A stretch of 36,597 nucleotides of DNA from Pseudomonas caspiana (GCF_002158995.1 NZ_LOHF01000039.1:1-36597); one strand, 5' to 3'. Numbered from the stretch's first letter, positions 1 to 7,795 are shown. The notes: a model not told the origin generated them from the letters alone. Made by a program: numbers and translations.

Positions 1-70
1 GCGAGGCCGCGATGGCGGTGTGTCAGGCAGAACGCTATCGCGGCCTCGCGGTGCTCGTGCGCTCCTACAG
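1..70. repeat. REPIN-like palindromic repeat, cut by window edge
   Basis: Right-hand part of a long palindrome. GCGAGGCCGCGATGGC at the start pairs with the later GCCTCGCGGTGC-type arm, and the element ends in GCTCCTACAG. The loop contains GGTGTGTCAGGCAG. The same element, with about 20 bp of similar 3' flank (ATCAGATA), recurs near 25237-25347; relatives lie at 2145, 23511, 28088 and 33683. Confidence 0.75.
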
Positions 71-119
71 GAAATACTTCCGATCAGATAAGCGAGCACG
101 GCACCACTCATCCCCAACG

Positions 120-147
120 GTTGAAATCCCTTCCCCCACCCCCATAT
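120..147 (+). promoter_or_regulatory. sigma32 (RpoH) heat-shock promoter of hslVU
   Basis: GTTGAAA at 120-126 matches the sigma32 -35 consensus CTTGAAA at 6 of 7 positions. CCCCATAT at 140-147 is a perfect match to the -10 consensus CCCCATNT. The spacer is 13 nt, inside the usual range. HslVU is a classical heat-shock operon. The -10 element covers an in-frame ATG at 146, which argues against translation starting there. Confidence 0.8.
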
Positions 148-193
148 GAGTTTTCACCAGGGCATTTTCGCCCCGCAGTGTGGAGACTCTCCC

Positions 194-724
194 TTGACCA
201 CCATCGTTTCAGTTCGCCGCCACGGCAAAGTCGTCATGGCTGGCGACGGCCAGGTTTCTCTGGGCAACACCGTCATGAAAGGCAACGCCAAGAAAGTGCG
301 TCGTCTGTACCACGGCGAAGTGATTGCCGGTTTCGCTGGCGCTACGGCCGACGCGTTCACTCTTTTCGAACGCTTTGAAGGGCAACTTGAAAAGCACCAA
401 GGTCATCTGGTGCGTGCCGCCGTTGAACTCGCCAAAGACTGGCGGACCGACCGCTCCTTGAGCCGTCTGGAGGCCATGCTGGCCGTCGCCAACAAAGACG
501 CTTCGCTGATCATCACCGGTAACGGTGACGTCGTTGAACCTGAAGATGGCCTTATTGCCATGGGTTCCGGCGGTGCTTTCGCCCAGGCCGCTGCTCGCGC
601 CCTGCTGCAAAAAACCGATCTCTCGGCGCGTGAAATTGCCGAAACCGCATTGCATATCGCGGGCGATATCTGCGTGTTCACCAACCACAACATCACCATT
701 GAGGAGCAGGACCTCGCTGAATAA
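194..724 (+). CDS. hslV: ATP-dependent protease peptidase subunit HslV (ClpQ)
   Basis: Peptidase subunit of the cytoplasmic HslUV protease, a two-tiered hexameric N-terminal-threonine hydrolase related to proteasome beta subunits. The start is TTG at 194: GGAG lies 8 nt upstream, the encoded protein begins MTTIVSVRRHGKVVMAGDGQ, and Thr2 is the catalytic nucleophile exposed after fMet removal. From here the product is 176 residues, the usual length for Pseudomonas. An in-frame ATG at 146 would put 16 residues before the catalytic threonine and falls inside the -10 element, so it is rejected. The glycine-rich GSGGAFAQAAARAL segment typical of the family is present near residues 124-137. hslU follows after 68 bp, presumably on the same heat-shock transcript. 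Confidence 0.97.
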   Translation: MTTIVSVRRHGKVVMAGDGQVSLGNTVMKGNAKKVRRLYHGEVIAGFAGATADAFTLFERFEGQLEKHQGHLVRAAVELAKDWRTDRSLSRLEAMLAVANKDASLIITGNGDVVEPEDGLIAMGSGGAFAQAAARALLQKTDLSAREIAETALHIAGDICVFTNHNITIEEQDLAE

Positions 725-792
725 GCCTCGTACCGGCCGCTGCAACTAGCGGCCTGACAGACCTTGAATCAGCTGGAGGACCGCCAAATACC

Positions 793-2130
793 ATGTCAAT
801 GACTCCCCGTGAAATTGTCCACGAACTGAACCGCCATATCATCGGCCAGGACGATGCCAAGCGCGCTGTCGCCATCGCCCTGCGTAACCGCTGGCGCCGG
901 ATGCAACTGCCGGAAGAATTGCGCGTTGAAGTCACGCCCAAGAATATCTTGATGATCGGCCCGACCGGTGTCGGTAAAACCGAGATTGCCCGTCGTCTGG
1001 CCAAGCTGGCCAACGCGCCGTTCATCAAGGTCGAAGCGACCAAATTCACCGAGGTCGGCTATGTCGGCCGCGACGTCGAGTCGATCATTCGTGACCTGGC
1101 CGACGCGGCCATCAAGCTGCTGCGCGAACAGGAAATCATCAAGGTTCGCCATCGTGCCGAAGATGCTGCTGAAGACCGCATCCTGGACGCCCTGTTGCCT
1201 CCTGCTCGTACGGGCTTTCAGGAAGAAGCCGCGCCGAGTAACGATTCCAACACCCGTCAGCTGTTCCGCAAGCGCTTGCGTGAAGGTCAGCTGGACGACA
1301 AGGAAATCGAGATCGAAATCAACGAAGCCGTTGGCGTCGACATTTCCGCGCCGCCGGGCATGGAAGAAATGACCAACCAGTTGCAAAGCCTGTTTGCCAA
1401 CATGGGCAAGGGCAAGAAGAAGAGCCGCAAGCTCAAGGTCAAGGAAGCCTTCAAGCTGGTGCGTGAAGAAGAAGCAGGTCGCCTCGTCAACGAGGAAGAA
1501 CTCAAGGCCAAAGCGCTGGAAGCTGTTGAGCAACATGGCATCGTGTTCATTGACGAAATCGACAAGGTCGCCAAGCGCGGCAATGTGGGCGGTGCCGATG
1601 TATCCCGCGAAGGCGTACAGCGCGACCTGCTGCCGCTGATCGAAGGCTGCACGGTCAACACCAAGCTGGGCATGGTCAAGACTGACCACATCCTGTTCAT
1701 TGCGTCCGGCGCTTTCCACTTGAGCAAGCCGAGCGATCTGGTGCCTGAGCTGCAAGGCCGTCTGCCGATCCGCGTTGAACTCAAGGCGCTGTCGCCACAG
1801 GATTTCGAACGTATTCTCAGCGAGCCACATGCGTCCCTGACCGAGCAATACTGCGCACTGCTGAAGACCGAAGGCTTGAACATCGCGTTCGAAGCCGACG
1901 GCATCAAGCGTCTCGCCGAGATTGCCTGGCAGGTCAACGAGAAGACCGAAAACATCGGTGCGCGTCGCTTGCACACCTTGCTTGAGCGTCTGCTTGAGGA
2001 AGTGTCCTTCAGCGCAGGTGATCTGGCCACCGATCCGGACGCAGCGCCGATACGCATTGATGCCGAGTACGTGAACAGTCATCTTGGCGAACTGGCCAAG
2101 GATGAGGATCTGTCGCGGTATATCCTTTAA
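793..2130 (+). CDS. hslU: ATP-dependent protease ATPase subunit HslU (ClpY)
   Basis: AAA+ unfoldase that feeds substrates into HslV. It has 445 residues, the normal length. Walker A GPTGVGKT is at 56-63 and Walker B VFIDEID at 251-257. The I-domain, rich in charged residues, occupies roughly 110-240 between them. A sensor-2 region (ENIGARRLH) lies near 390, and the C-terminus ends DLSRYIL, the tail that docks into HslV pockets. A strong ribosome-binding site, GGAGGA at 776-781, precedes the ATG by 11 nt. It is co-directional with hslV and very likely co-transcribed from the sigma32 promoter. A palindromic repeat follows the stop codon and may protect or end the transcript. Confidence 0.98.
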   Translation: MSMTPREIVHELNRHIIGQDDAKRAVAIALRNRWRRMQLPEELRVEVTPKNILMIGPTGVGKTEIARRLAKLANAPFIKVEATKFTEVGYVGRDVESIIRDLADAAIKLLREQEIIKVRHRAEDAAEDRILDALLPPARTGFQEEAAPSNDSNTRQLFRKRLREGQLDDKEIEIEINEAVGVDISAPPGMEEMTNQLQSLFANMGKGKKKSRKLKVKEAFKLVREEEAGRLVNEEELKAKALEAVEQHGIVFIDEIDKVAKRGNVGGADVSREGVQRDLLPLIEGCTVNTKLGMVKTDHILFIASGAFHLSKPSDLVPELQGRLPIRVELKALSPQDFERILSEPHASLTEQYCALLKTEGLNIAFEADGIKRLAEIAWQVNEKTENIGARRLHTLLERLLEEVSFSAGDLATDPDAAPIRIDAEYVNSHLGELAKDEDLSRYIL

Positions 2131-2144
2131 CTGAAATGCAGTTA

Positions 2145-2235
2145 CTGTAGGAGCTCACGAGCAACGCGAGGCAGCGATAGCGGTCCATCTGACACACCGC
2201 CATCGCTGCCTCGCGTTGCTCGTAAGCTCCTACAG
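2145..2235. repeat. REPIN-like palindromic repeat
   Basis: Perfect outer arms CTGTAGGAGCT and AGCTCCTACAG. Inner arms GCGAGGCAGCGATAGC and GCCATCGCTGCCTCGC pair across a loop reading GGTCCATCTGACACACC. It lies 15 bp after the hslU stop and runs to 32 bp before the next start, so the RNA hairpin could shield the hslVU message. It belongs to the same family as the repeats at 1, 25237, 28088 and 33683. Confidence 0.85.
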
Positions 2236-2266
2236 GTACGTTGTATTTCCCACAGGGATTGTATCC

Positions 2267-2644
2267 ATGCCCAAACTCCCAACAGCCATCCAGCTCCACA
2301 AAGCCTCGAAAACCCTGACCCTCAAGTACGGGCCGAACGAGGAATACCACTTGCCTGCAGAATTCCTCCGGGTGCACTCGCCGTCTGCGGAGGTTCAGGG
2401 CCACGGCAAGCCGATCCTGCAATTTGGCAAGCTGGGGGTGGGCCTGACCAAAGTTGAACCGGCGGGCCAATACGCACTGAAATTGACCTTCGATGACGGT
2501 CATGACAGCGGATTGTTCACGTGGGAATACCTCTACGAACTGGCGCAACGTCAGGACGATTTGTGGAACGACTATTTGCTTGAGCTGAAAAACGCAGGCA
2601 AATCCCGCGACCCTTCCGAGCAAGTCATCCGGCTGATGCTCTAA
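2267..2644 (+). CDS. DUF971 (gamma-butyrobetaine hydroxylase-like N-terminal) protein
   Basis: A 125-residue soluble protein made almost entirely of the DUF971/GBBH-like N-terminal fold: PTAIQLHKASKTLTLKYGP at the start, LPAEFLRVHSPSAEV near 31-45, and the GLFTWEYLYEL motif near 84-94. The family fold occurs at the N-terminus of carnitine-pathway dioxygenases and alone as small proteins of uncertain function; P. aeruginosa has the same gene between hslU and phaC1. The start at ATG 2267 (MPKLPTAIQ) fits the family; in-frame codons further upstream fall inside the palindromic repeat. A CAGGG stretch 9-13 bases upstream is a weak ribosome-binding site. A specific function cannot be assigned. Confidence 0.88.
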   Translation: MPKLPTAIQLHKASKTLTLKYGPNEEYHLPAEFLRVHSPSAEVQGHGKPILQFGKLGVGLTKVEPAGQYALKLTFDDGHDSGLFTWEYLYELAQRQDDLWNDYLLELKNAGKSRDPSEQVIRLML

Positions 2645-2983
2645 CCCGCACCACAGAGCCGTCCGGCATTTTAGGACGCGCTTTCTAATTCCTTTTGTTT
2701 GAATGTGCCGCGCAGCGGCCAACGACTGGTGCTGCTTGCGATTTTTCGCAATCTCGCGTAACCAATGGTTTTGGCAAGTTCCCTGCATCCTCGAATGCAG
2801 TTGAAAGGTGTGCAAGAAGTCGTCGCAAGGAGCGCAATGGTTCACGCGTCCACCGCGACGGCTACCTCTTAAGGGATAAGCGGTTTAGCCATCATCGGTC
2901 ACCCGAGCAGTAGTACCGGCGTCTGCCTGTGTCACTGATTCACAGGGAAGCGGTACTCACCTCAGGACAATGGAGCGTCGTGA
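2645..2983 (+). other. phaC1 upstream region
   Basis: A 339-bp gap without a convincing gene. It holds a weak hairpin (CGTCC/GGACG, about 2661-2678, followed by a T-rich stretch) that may end the DUF971 message. A hyphenated palindrome TTGCGA-TTTT-TCGCAA at 2736-2751 could be a regulator site, and a sigma54-type promoter follows at 2771-2788. Short open frames here show no recognisable protein. Confidence 0.6.
2771..2788 (+). promoter_or_regulatory. Putative sigma54 (-24/-12) promoter of phaC1
   Basis: TTGGCAAGTTCCCTGCAT keeps the invariant GG (2773-2774) and GC (2785-2786) separated by exactly 10 nt, and resembles the consensus TGGCACG-N4-TTGCA. It lies about 200 bp upstream of the phaC1 start. 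A sigma54-type promoter ahead of phaC1 has been proposed before in pseudomonads. No enhancer-binding-protein site was identified. Confidence 0.5.
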
Positions 2984-4663
2984 ATGAGTAGCAGAAACAA
3001 CGATGACCTGCAGCAACAAGCTTCGGAACACACACTGGGTTTGAACCCGGTCGTCGGCCTGCGGCGCAAGGACTTGCTGACCACAGCCCGCATGGTTCTG
3101 CGCCAGGCGTTGAAACAGCCCTTTCATAGCGCTAAACACATCGCGCATTTGAGCGTCGAGCTCAAGAACGTCCTGCTGGGAAAATCAGCCTTGCAGCCGA
3201 CGCCTGACGACAGGCGCTTCAGCGATCCGGCCTGGAGCCAGAATCCGGTTTATCGCCGCTACTTGCAGACGTATCTGGCCTGGCGCAAAGAGCTGCATGA
3301 CTGGATAGACGACAGCAACCTTGCACCTCAGGAAATCAGCCGCGGGCACTTCGTGATCAATCTGATGACCGAAGCAATGTCGCCCACCAACACCGCTGCC
3401 AACCCCGCAGCGATCAAGCGTTTCTTCGAAACCGGCGGCAAAAGCATTCTCGACGGCCTGTCTCATCTCGCCAAGGATTTGGTACACAACGGCGGCATGC
3501 CCAGCCAGGTCAACATGGACGCCTTCGAAGTCGGCAAGAGTCTGGGCACCAGCGAAGGCTCGGTGGTGTTTCGCAACGACGTGCTGGAGCTGATTCAGTA
3601 CAAGCCCATCACCGAACAAGTGCATGAGCGACCGCTGCTGGTCGTGCCGCCACAAATCAACAAGTTCTACGTCTTCGACCTGAGCCCGGAAAAGAGTCTG
3701 GCGAGGTTCTGCCTGCGCAGTAATGTGCAGACCTTCATTATCAGTTGGCGTAACCCGACCAAAGCCCAGCGTGAATGGGGCCTGTCAACGTACATCGATG
3801 CCGTCAAGGAAGCGGTGGACGTGGTGACGGCGATCACCGGCAGCAAAGATATCAATATGCTCGGCGCCTGCTCGGGCGGCATTACCTGCACTGCGCTGTT
3901 GGGTCATTACGCGGCACTGGGCGATCAGAAGGTCAACGCCCTGACGTTGCTGGTCAGTGTGCTGGATACCACGCTGGACACCGACGTCGCGTTGTTCGTT
4001 GACGAGCAGACTCTGGAATCGGCCAAGCGTCACTCCTATCAGGCAGGCGTGCTGGAAGGCAGCGACATGGCCAAGGTATTTGCCTGGATGCGTCCCAACG
4101 ACCTGATCTGGAATTACTGGGTCAATAATTACTTGCTGGGCAACGAACCGCCGGTGTTCGACATCCTTTTCTGGAACAACGACACCACCCGCCTGCCCGC
4201 TGCGTTCCATGGCGACCTGATCGAGATGTTCAAGAACAACCCGTTGATCCGCCCCAACGCGCTTGAAGTGTGCGGTACGCCTATCGACCTCAAGCAGGTC
4301 ACCAGCGATGTGTTTTGCCTGGCCGGAACCAACGATCACATCACGCCTTGGGGCTCCTGCTACAAATCAGCACGACTGTTCGGCGGAAAGACTGAATTTG
4401 TTCTGTCCAGCAGTGGCCATATCCAGAGCATTCTCAATCCGCCCGGCAACCCTAAGGCACGTTACATGACCAACAGCGAGTTGCCGGTCGATCCGAAGGT
4501 CTGGCAGGAAAACGGCACCAAGCACACTGACTCCTGGTGGTTGCACTGGCAGAACTGGCTGAGCGAACGTTCCGGGAAACTGAAGAAATCTCCTGCGACC
4601 CTTGGCAGCAAAGCTTTCCCGGCAGGTGAGGCTTCACCGGGAACCTATGTGCATGAACGCTAA
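2984..4663 (+). CDS. phaC1: Class II poly(3-hydroxyalkanoate) polymerase PhaC1
   Basis: Polymerises (R)-3-hydroxyacyl-CoA of medium chain length into PHA at the granule surface. It has 559 residues, the usual length of Pseudomonas PhaC1. The N-terminal domain (about 1-180) is followed by an alpha/beta-hydrolase domain. The lipase-like box GACSGG places the catalytic Cys at 296; Asp451 (NDHITPW) and His479 (SSGHIQS) complete the triad. GGAG 8 nt upstream supports the ATG at 2984. It heads the phaC1-phaZ-phaC2-phaD unit and is closely similar to the downstream PhaC2. An A/C-rich AACAACGA sequence just inside the coding region (2996-3003) resembles Crc/Hfq target motifs; carbon catabolite control of phaC1 translation is known in P. 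putida. Confidence 0.98.
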   Translation: MSSRNNDDLQQQASEHTLGLNPVVGLRRKDLLTTARMVLRQALKQPFHSAKHIAHLSVELKNVLLGKSALQPTPDDRRFSDPAWSQNPVYRRYLQTYLAWRKELHDWIDDSNLAPQEISRGHFVINLMTEAMSPTNTAANPAAIKRFFETGGKSILDGLSHLAKDLVHNGGMPSQVNMDAFEVGKSLGTSEGSVVFRNDVLELIQYKPITEQVHERPLLVVPPQINKFYVFDLSPEKSLARFCLRSNVQTFIISWRNPTKAQREWGLSTYIDAVKEAVDVVTAITGSKDINMLGACSGGITCTALLGHYAALGDQKVNALTLLVSVLDTTLDTDVALFVDEQTLESAKRHSYQAGVLEGSDMAKVFAWMRPNDLIWNYWVNNYLLGNEPPVFDILFWNNDTTRLPAAFHGDLIEMFKNNPLIRPNALEVCGTPIDLKQVTSDVFCLAGTNDHITPWGSCYKSARLFGGKTEFVLSSSGHIQSILNPPGNPKARYMTNSELPVDPKVWQENGTKHTDSWWLHWQNWLSERSGKLKKSPATLGSKAFPAGEASPGTYVHER

Positions 4664-4754
4664 GGTTTGATGCGACGGGCGGAGTCAGGATCGGGTGCCG
4701 AGTGCCGTTACAAAGGTTGAGGCTATCGCCGAGCGAGGCGCAGTCCTGGAATGT

Positions 4755-4846
4755 CGTGGGACCGGCTTTAGCCGGGAAGAGGCCTTTACAGTCACCAACA
4801 ATGGGGTGTCAGAAATGCCGCTTTCCCGGCTAAAGCCGGTCCCACG
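4755..4846. repeat. Inverted repeat (REP pair) between phaC1 and phaZ
   Basis: Two perfect 24-bp inverted arms: CGTGGGACCGGCTTTAGCCG continuing GGAA at 4755-4778, and its complement at 4823-4846, separated by 44 bp. Each arm itself contains the small palindrome CCGGCTTTAGCCGG, typical of a REP unit, so the pair is REPIN-like. In RNA it would form a long stable hairpin between two pha genes, which could attenuate phaZ or stabilise phaC1 message. Confidence 0.85.
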
Positions 4847-4896
4847 TCGCACATCTGCTTGCGGACAAATATAGAATCTCCCACAGGGCTTCGCGC

Positions 4897-5751
4897 ATGC
4901 CGCAACCGTTTATTTTTCGCACTATCGATCTGGATGGCCACAGCATCCGAACCGCAGTACGCCCAGGCAAGAGTCATCTGACTCCTCTGCTGATTTTCAA
5001 TGGTATTGGCGCCAACCTTGAGTTGGTGTTCCCGTTCGTTGATGCGCTGGACCCGGACCTGGAAGTCATCGCTTTTGATGTGCCTGGCGTCGGTGGTTCC
5101 TCGACACCCAGTCGCCCGTACCGGTTTCCCGGTCTGGCTAAACTGGCGGCGCGCATGCTCGACTATCTGGACTATGGCCAGGTCAACGCCATCGGCGTTT
5201 CATGGGGTGGCGCGCTGGCTCAACAGTTCGCTTACGACTACCCCGAGCGTTGCAAAAAGCTGGTGCTGGCAGCAACAGCGGCCGGTGCGGTGATGGTACC
5301 TGGCAAACCGCGCGTGCTCTGGTTGATGGCCAGCCCACGGCGGTATATCCAGCCCTCCCACGTAATCCGCATTGCACCGGAAATCTACGGCGGCGCTTTT
5401 CGGCGTGATCCTTATCTGGCCGCCAACCACGCTGCAAAGGTCCGTTCGTCCGGCAAGCTGGGCTACTACTGGCAGCTGTTTGCTGGCATGGGCTGGACCA
5501 GCATCCACTGGCTGCACAAGATCCGTCAGCCGACATTAGTGCTGGCGGGCGACGACGATCCACTGATCCCGTTGATAAATATGCGCCTGCTTGCTTGGCG
5601 GATCCCCAACGCCCAGCTACACATAATCGATGACGGTCATTTGTTCTTGATCACCCGTGCCGAAGCAGTCGCGCCCATCATCATGAAATTCCTCCAGCAG
5701 GAACGTCAGCGCGCCGTGATGCACCCACATCCGACACCCAGCACACGCTGA
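4897..5751 (+). CDS. phaZ: Intracellular medium-chain PHA depolymerase PhaZ
   Basis: Granule-associated alpha/beta hydrolase that releases hydroxyalkanoic acids from stored PHA. At 284 residues it matches the length of Pseudomonas PhaZ. The lipase box GVSWGG carries Ser102; Asp221 (GDDDPLIP) and His248 (DDGHLF) complete the triad. The FNGIGANLEL segment near 34-43 corresponds to the oxyanion-hole region. The start MPQPFIFRTIDLDG fits the family; CACAGGG is only a modest ribosome-binding site. It lies between the two polymerase genes, so synthesis and breakdown can be co-expressed, though the palindromic repeat upstream may uncouple them. The 3' end is immediately followed by the duplicated phaC2 leader. 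Confidence 0.96.
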   Translation: MPQPFIFRTIDLDGHSIRTAVRPGKSHLTPLLIFNGIGANLELVFPFVDALDPDLEVIAFDVPGVGGSSTPSRPYRFPGLAKLAARMLDYLDYGQVNAIGVSWGGALAQQFAYDYPERCKKLVLAATAAGAVMVPGKPRVLWLMASPRRYIQPSHVIRIAPEIYGGAFRRDPYLAANHAAKVRSSGKLGYYWQLFAGMGWTSIHWLHKIRQPTLVLAGDDDPLIPLINMRLLAWRIPNAQLHIIDDGHLFLITRAEAVAPIIMKFLQQERQRAVMHPHPTPSTR

Positions 5752-5781
5752 TCATTACAGACCAACAAGGATTCTCAGTAC

Positions 5782-6013
5782 CGCAAAGAATCGTCACTGA
5801 CTGCGCCGTTTGAATGGAAGTTGTACGGCGCAGAACGACGCATGCCCTGAGCGGGGATGCGCCTGCAAAGAAGTATCGGTCGATGGCACGACGAAGGAGT
5901 GTTGCCCCATGCGAGAAAAATCAGCAAAGAGCGCCGACACCGTACCGGCGACTTACATAAACGCGCAAAGCGCGATCACCGGCCTGCGTGGCCAGGATTT
6001 GTTTTCGACCTTA
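5782..6013 (+). repeat. Tandem duplication, copy 1 (232 bp) of the phaC2 leader and 5' end
   Basis: Copy 1 contains the phaZ-phaC2 leader (5788-5887), a 35-bp segment with AAGGAG and the native start (5888-5922), and codons for about the first 35 residues of PhaC2. It is followed directly by copy 2 (6014-6210). The breakpoints share a short imperfect homology, CGCAAAG versus CGCAAGG, as expected from slippage or short-homology recombination. The matched parts are identical, so the event looks recent. Confidence 0.93.
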
Positions 6014-6082
6014 CGCAAGGAATCGTCACTGACTGCGCCGTTTGAATGGAAGTTGTACGGCGCAGAACGACGCATGCCCTGA
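5909..6082 (+). pseudogene. phaC2: Truncated first copy of the phaC2 5' end (57-residue frame)
   Basis: This is the ancestral phaC2 start. AAGGAG (5894-5899) lies 9 nt before ATG 5909, and the product begins MREKSAKSADTVPATY like other PhaC2 proteins. After 37 native residues (ending DLFSTLRK) the reading frame runs into the second copy of the leader, adds ESSLTAPFEWKLYGAERRMP and stops at 6080-6082. It therefore encodes a 57-residue peptide without any catalytic part. It retains the best translation start in the region and stops 32 nt before the ATG now used for full-length PhaC2, so it may act as an upstream frame coupled to that start. Confidence 0.85.
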
Positions 6083-6210
6083 GCGGGGATGCGCCTGCAA
6101 AGAAGTATCGGTCGATGGCAGCAAAGAGCGCCGACACCGTACCGGCGACTTACATAAACGCGCAAAGCGCGATCACCGGCCTGCGTGGCCAGGATTTGTT
6201 TTCGACCTTA
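6014..6210 (+). repeat. Tandem duplication, copy 2 (197 bp, lacks 35 bp)
   Basis: Identical to copy 1 except that the 35 bp equivalent to 5888-5922 are missing. The missing segment is exactly the one with the AAGGAG ribosome-binding site and the native ATG. A 2-bp CA microhomology flanks the deletion. The join creates ATGGCAGCAAAG, a new in-frame start. Net length added is 197 bp, which is not a multiple of three. Confidence 0.93.
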
Positions 6211-7791
6211 CGCAAGGTTGCCGCTCAAGGCTTGCAGCATCCGTTGCGCAGCGCTCGTCACGCTTTGGCCCTCGGCAAGCAAGTCAGCCGCGTCGTGTTG
6301 CTGGGCGAAACGCCCTACCAATTACCTGCCCGCGACAGCCGTTTCGCAGACCCGACATGGAGTCTCAATCCGCTGTACCGTCGAGGCTTGCAGTCTTATC
6401 TGGCGTGGCAGCATCAAGTCAAACACTGGATCGATGAGACGGACCTGTCCAAGGATGATCGCGACCGGGCGCACTTCATTTTTTCGCTGCTCAACGATGC
6501 CCTGTCACCGTCCAATACCTTGCTCAATCCCGTGGCCATCAAAGAGCTCTTCAATAGCGGCGGCAACAGTGTGATCAAAGGCCTTGGCCACATGTTCGAC
6601 GATCTGTTGCACAACAACGGCTTGCCGCGACAGACCACCAAAGACGCCTTCGAAGTCGGCCGCACGGTGGCTGCAACTCAAGGCTCGGTGGTGTTTCGCA
6701 ACGAACTGCTGGAGTTGATCCAGTACAAGCCCATGAGTGAAAAGCAGTACGCCAGGCCTTTATTGATCGTGCCGCCGCAAATCAACAAGTTCTATATTTT
6801 CGATCTCAGCCCCGCCAACAGCTTCGTCCAGTATTGCCTGAAGAATGGCCTGCAAACTTTCATGATCAGCTGGCGCAATCCGGACGTTCGCCACCGCGAA
6901 TGGGGGCTGTCCACTTACGTCCAGGCCACCGAAGAAGCGATGGCCGTATGTCGCTCCATCACCGGCGCAAAAGAAGTGAATCTGGTGGGCGCCTGTGCAG
7001 GCGGACTGACCATCGCCGCGCTGCAAGGGCATTTACAGGCGAAGCGCCAACTGCGCAAAGTGGCCAGCGCCACGTACATGGTCAGCCTGCTGGACAGCCA
7101 GATCGACAGCGCTGCGACGTTGTTCATCGACGAAACGACCCTTGAAGCTGCCAAGCGTCGCTCGTATCAACAAGGCGTACTGGACGGCAGGGACATGGCG
7201 AAAATCTTCGCCTGGATGCGCCCGAATGATTTGATCTGGAGTTACTGGATCAACAACTACTTGCTGGGCAAAGCCCCGCCCGCCTTCGACATCCTGTACT
7301 GGAACAACGACAGCACTCGCTTGCCCGCAGCGTTGCACGGCGATCTGCTGGACTTCTTCAAGCACAATCCGCTGACCCATCCTGGCGGGCTGGAAGTCTG
7401 CGGTACACCGATCGATCTGCAGAAAGTGACAGTCGACAGCTTCAACGTAGCCGGTATCAACGACCACATCACGCCATGGGACGCGGTCTATCGCTCGACC
7501 CTGCTGCTGGGCGGCGACCGGCGCTTTCTGCTGTCCAACAGCGGGCACGTGCAGAGCATTCTCAACCCGCCGGGCAACCCCAAAGCCAACTTCGTGGAGA
7601 ACGGCAAACTCAGCAGCGACCCTCGTGCCTGGTACTACGATGCGAAAAACCACGAGGGCAGTTGGTGGCCGACCTGGCTGGAATGGATACAAGCCCGCTC
7701 AGGCACCCAGCGCGAAACCCAGATGGCATTGGGCAACGCCACATACACGCCAATGGAGGCTGCGCCGGGGACCTATGTGCATGTTCGATAA
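6115..7791 (+). CDS. phaC2: Class II poly(3-hydroxyalkanoate) polymerase PhaC2, rebuilt start
   Basis: Second medium-chain PHA polymerase, paralogous to PhaC1. The body is intact: catalytic Cys294 in GACAGG, Asp450 (NDHITPW), His478 (NSGHVQS), 558 residues from the ATG at 6115. The N-terminus is altered by the upstream duplication: native MREKSAKSAD has become MAAKSAD, three residues shorter. Only a weak AAGAAG (6100-6105) lies 9 nt before this ATG, instead of the AAGGAG of copy 1. The open frame extends to ATG 6046, but that start has no ribosome-binding site and would add 23 residues read from the duplicated leader. The enzyme is probably still functional, but translation may be reduced or depend on reinitiation after the 57-residue frame. 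An assembly error is the alternative explanation. Confidence 0.93.
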   Translation: MAAKSADTVPATYINAQSAITGLRGQDLFSTLRKVAAQGLQHPLRSARHALALGKQVSRVVLLGETPYQLPARDSRFADPTWSLNPLYRRGLQSYLAWQHQVKHWIDETDLSKDDRDRAHFIFSLLNDALSPSNTLLNPVAIKELFNSGGNSVIKGLGHMFDDLLHNNGLPRQTTKDAFEVGRTVAATQGSVVFRNELLELIQYKPMSEKQYARPLLIVPPQINKFYIFDLSPANSFVQYCLKNGLQTFMISWRNPDVRHREWGLSTYVQATEEAMAVCRSITGAKEVNLVGACAGGLTIAALQGHLQAKRQLRKVASATYMVSLLDSQIDSAATLFIDETTLEAAKRRSYQQGVLDGRDMAKIFAWMRPNDLIWSYWINNYLLGKAPPAFDILYWNNDSTRLPAALHGDLLDFFKHNPLTHPGGLEVCGTPIDLQKVTVDSFNVAGINDHITPWDAVYRSTLLLGGDRRFLLSNSGHVQSILNPPGNPKANFVENGKLSSDPRAWYYDAKNHEGSWWPTWLEWIQARSGTQRETQMALGNATYTPMEAAPGTYVHVR

Positions 7792-7795
7792 AGCG

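Noticed and set aside
146..193. Upstream ATG extension of hslV
   Set aside because: It lies in the sigma32 -10 box and would bury the catalytic N-terminal threonine.
796..2082. 428-codon frame on the minus strand opposite hslU
   Set aside because: Shadow of a highly conserved, GC-rich coding gene; no family motifs.
6046..6114. Longer phaC2 start at ATG 6046
   Set aside because: No ribosome-binding site, and the 23 extra residues are read from the duplicated leader in a frame never used by the ancestral gene.
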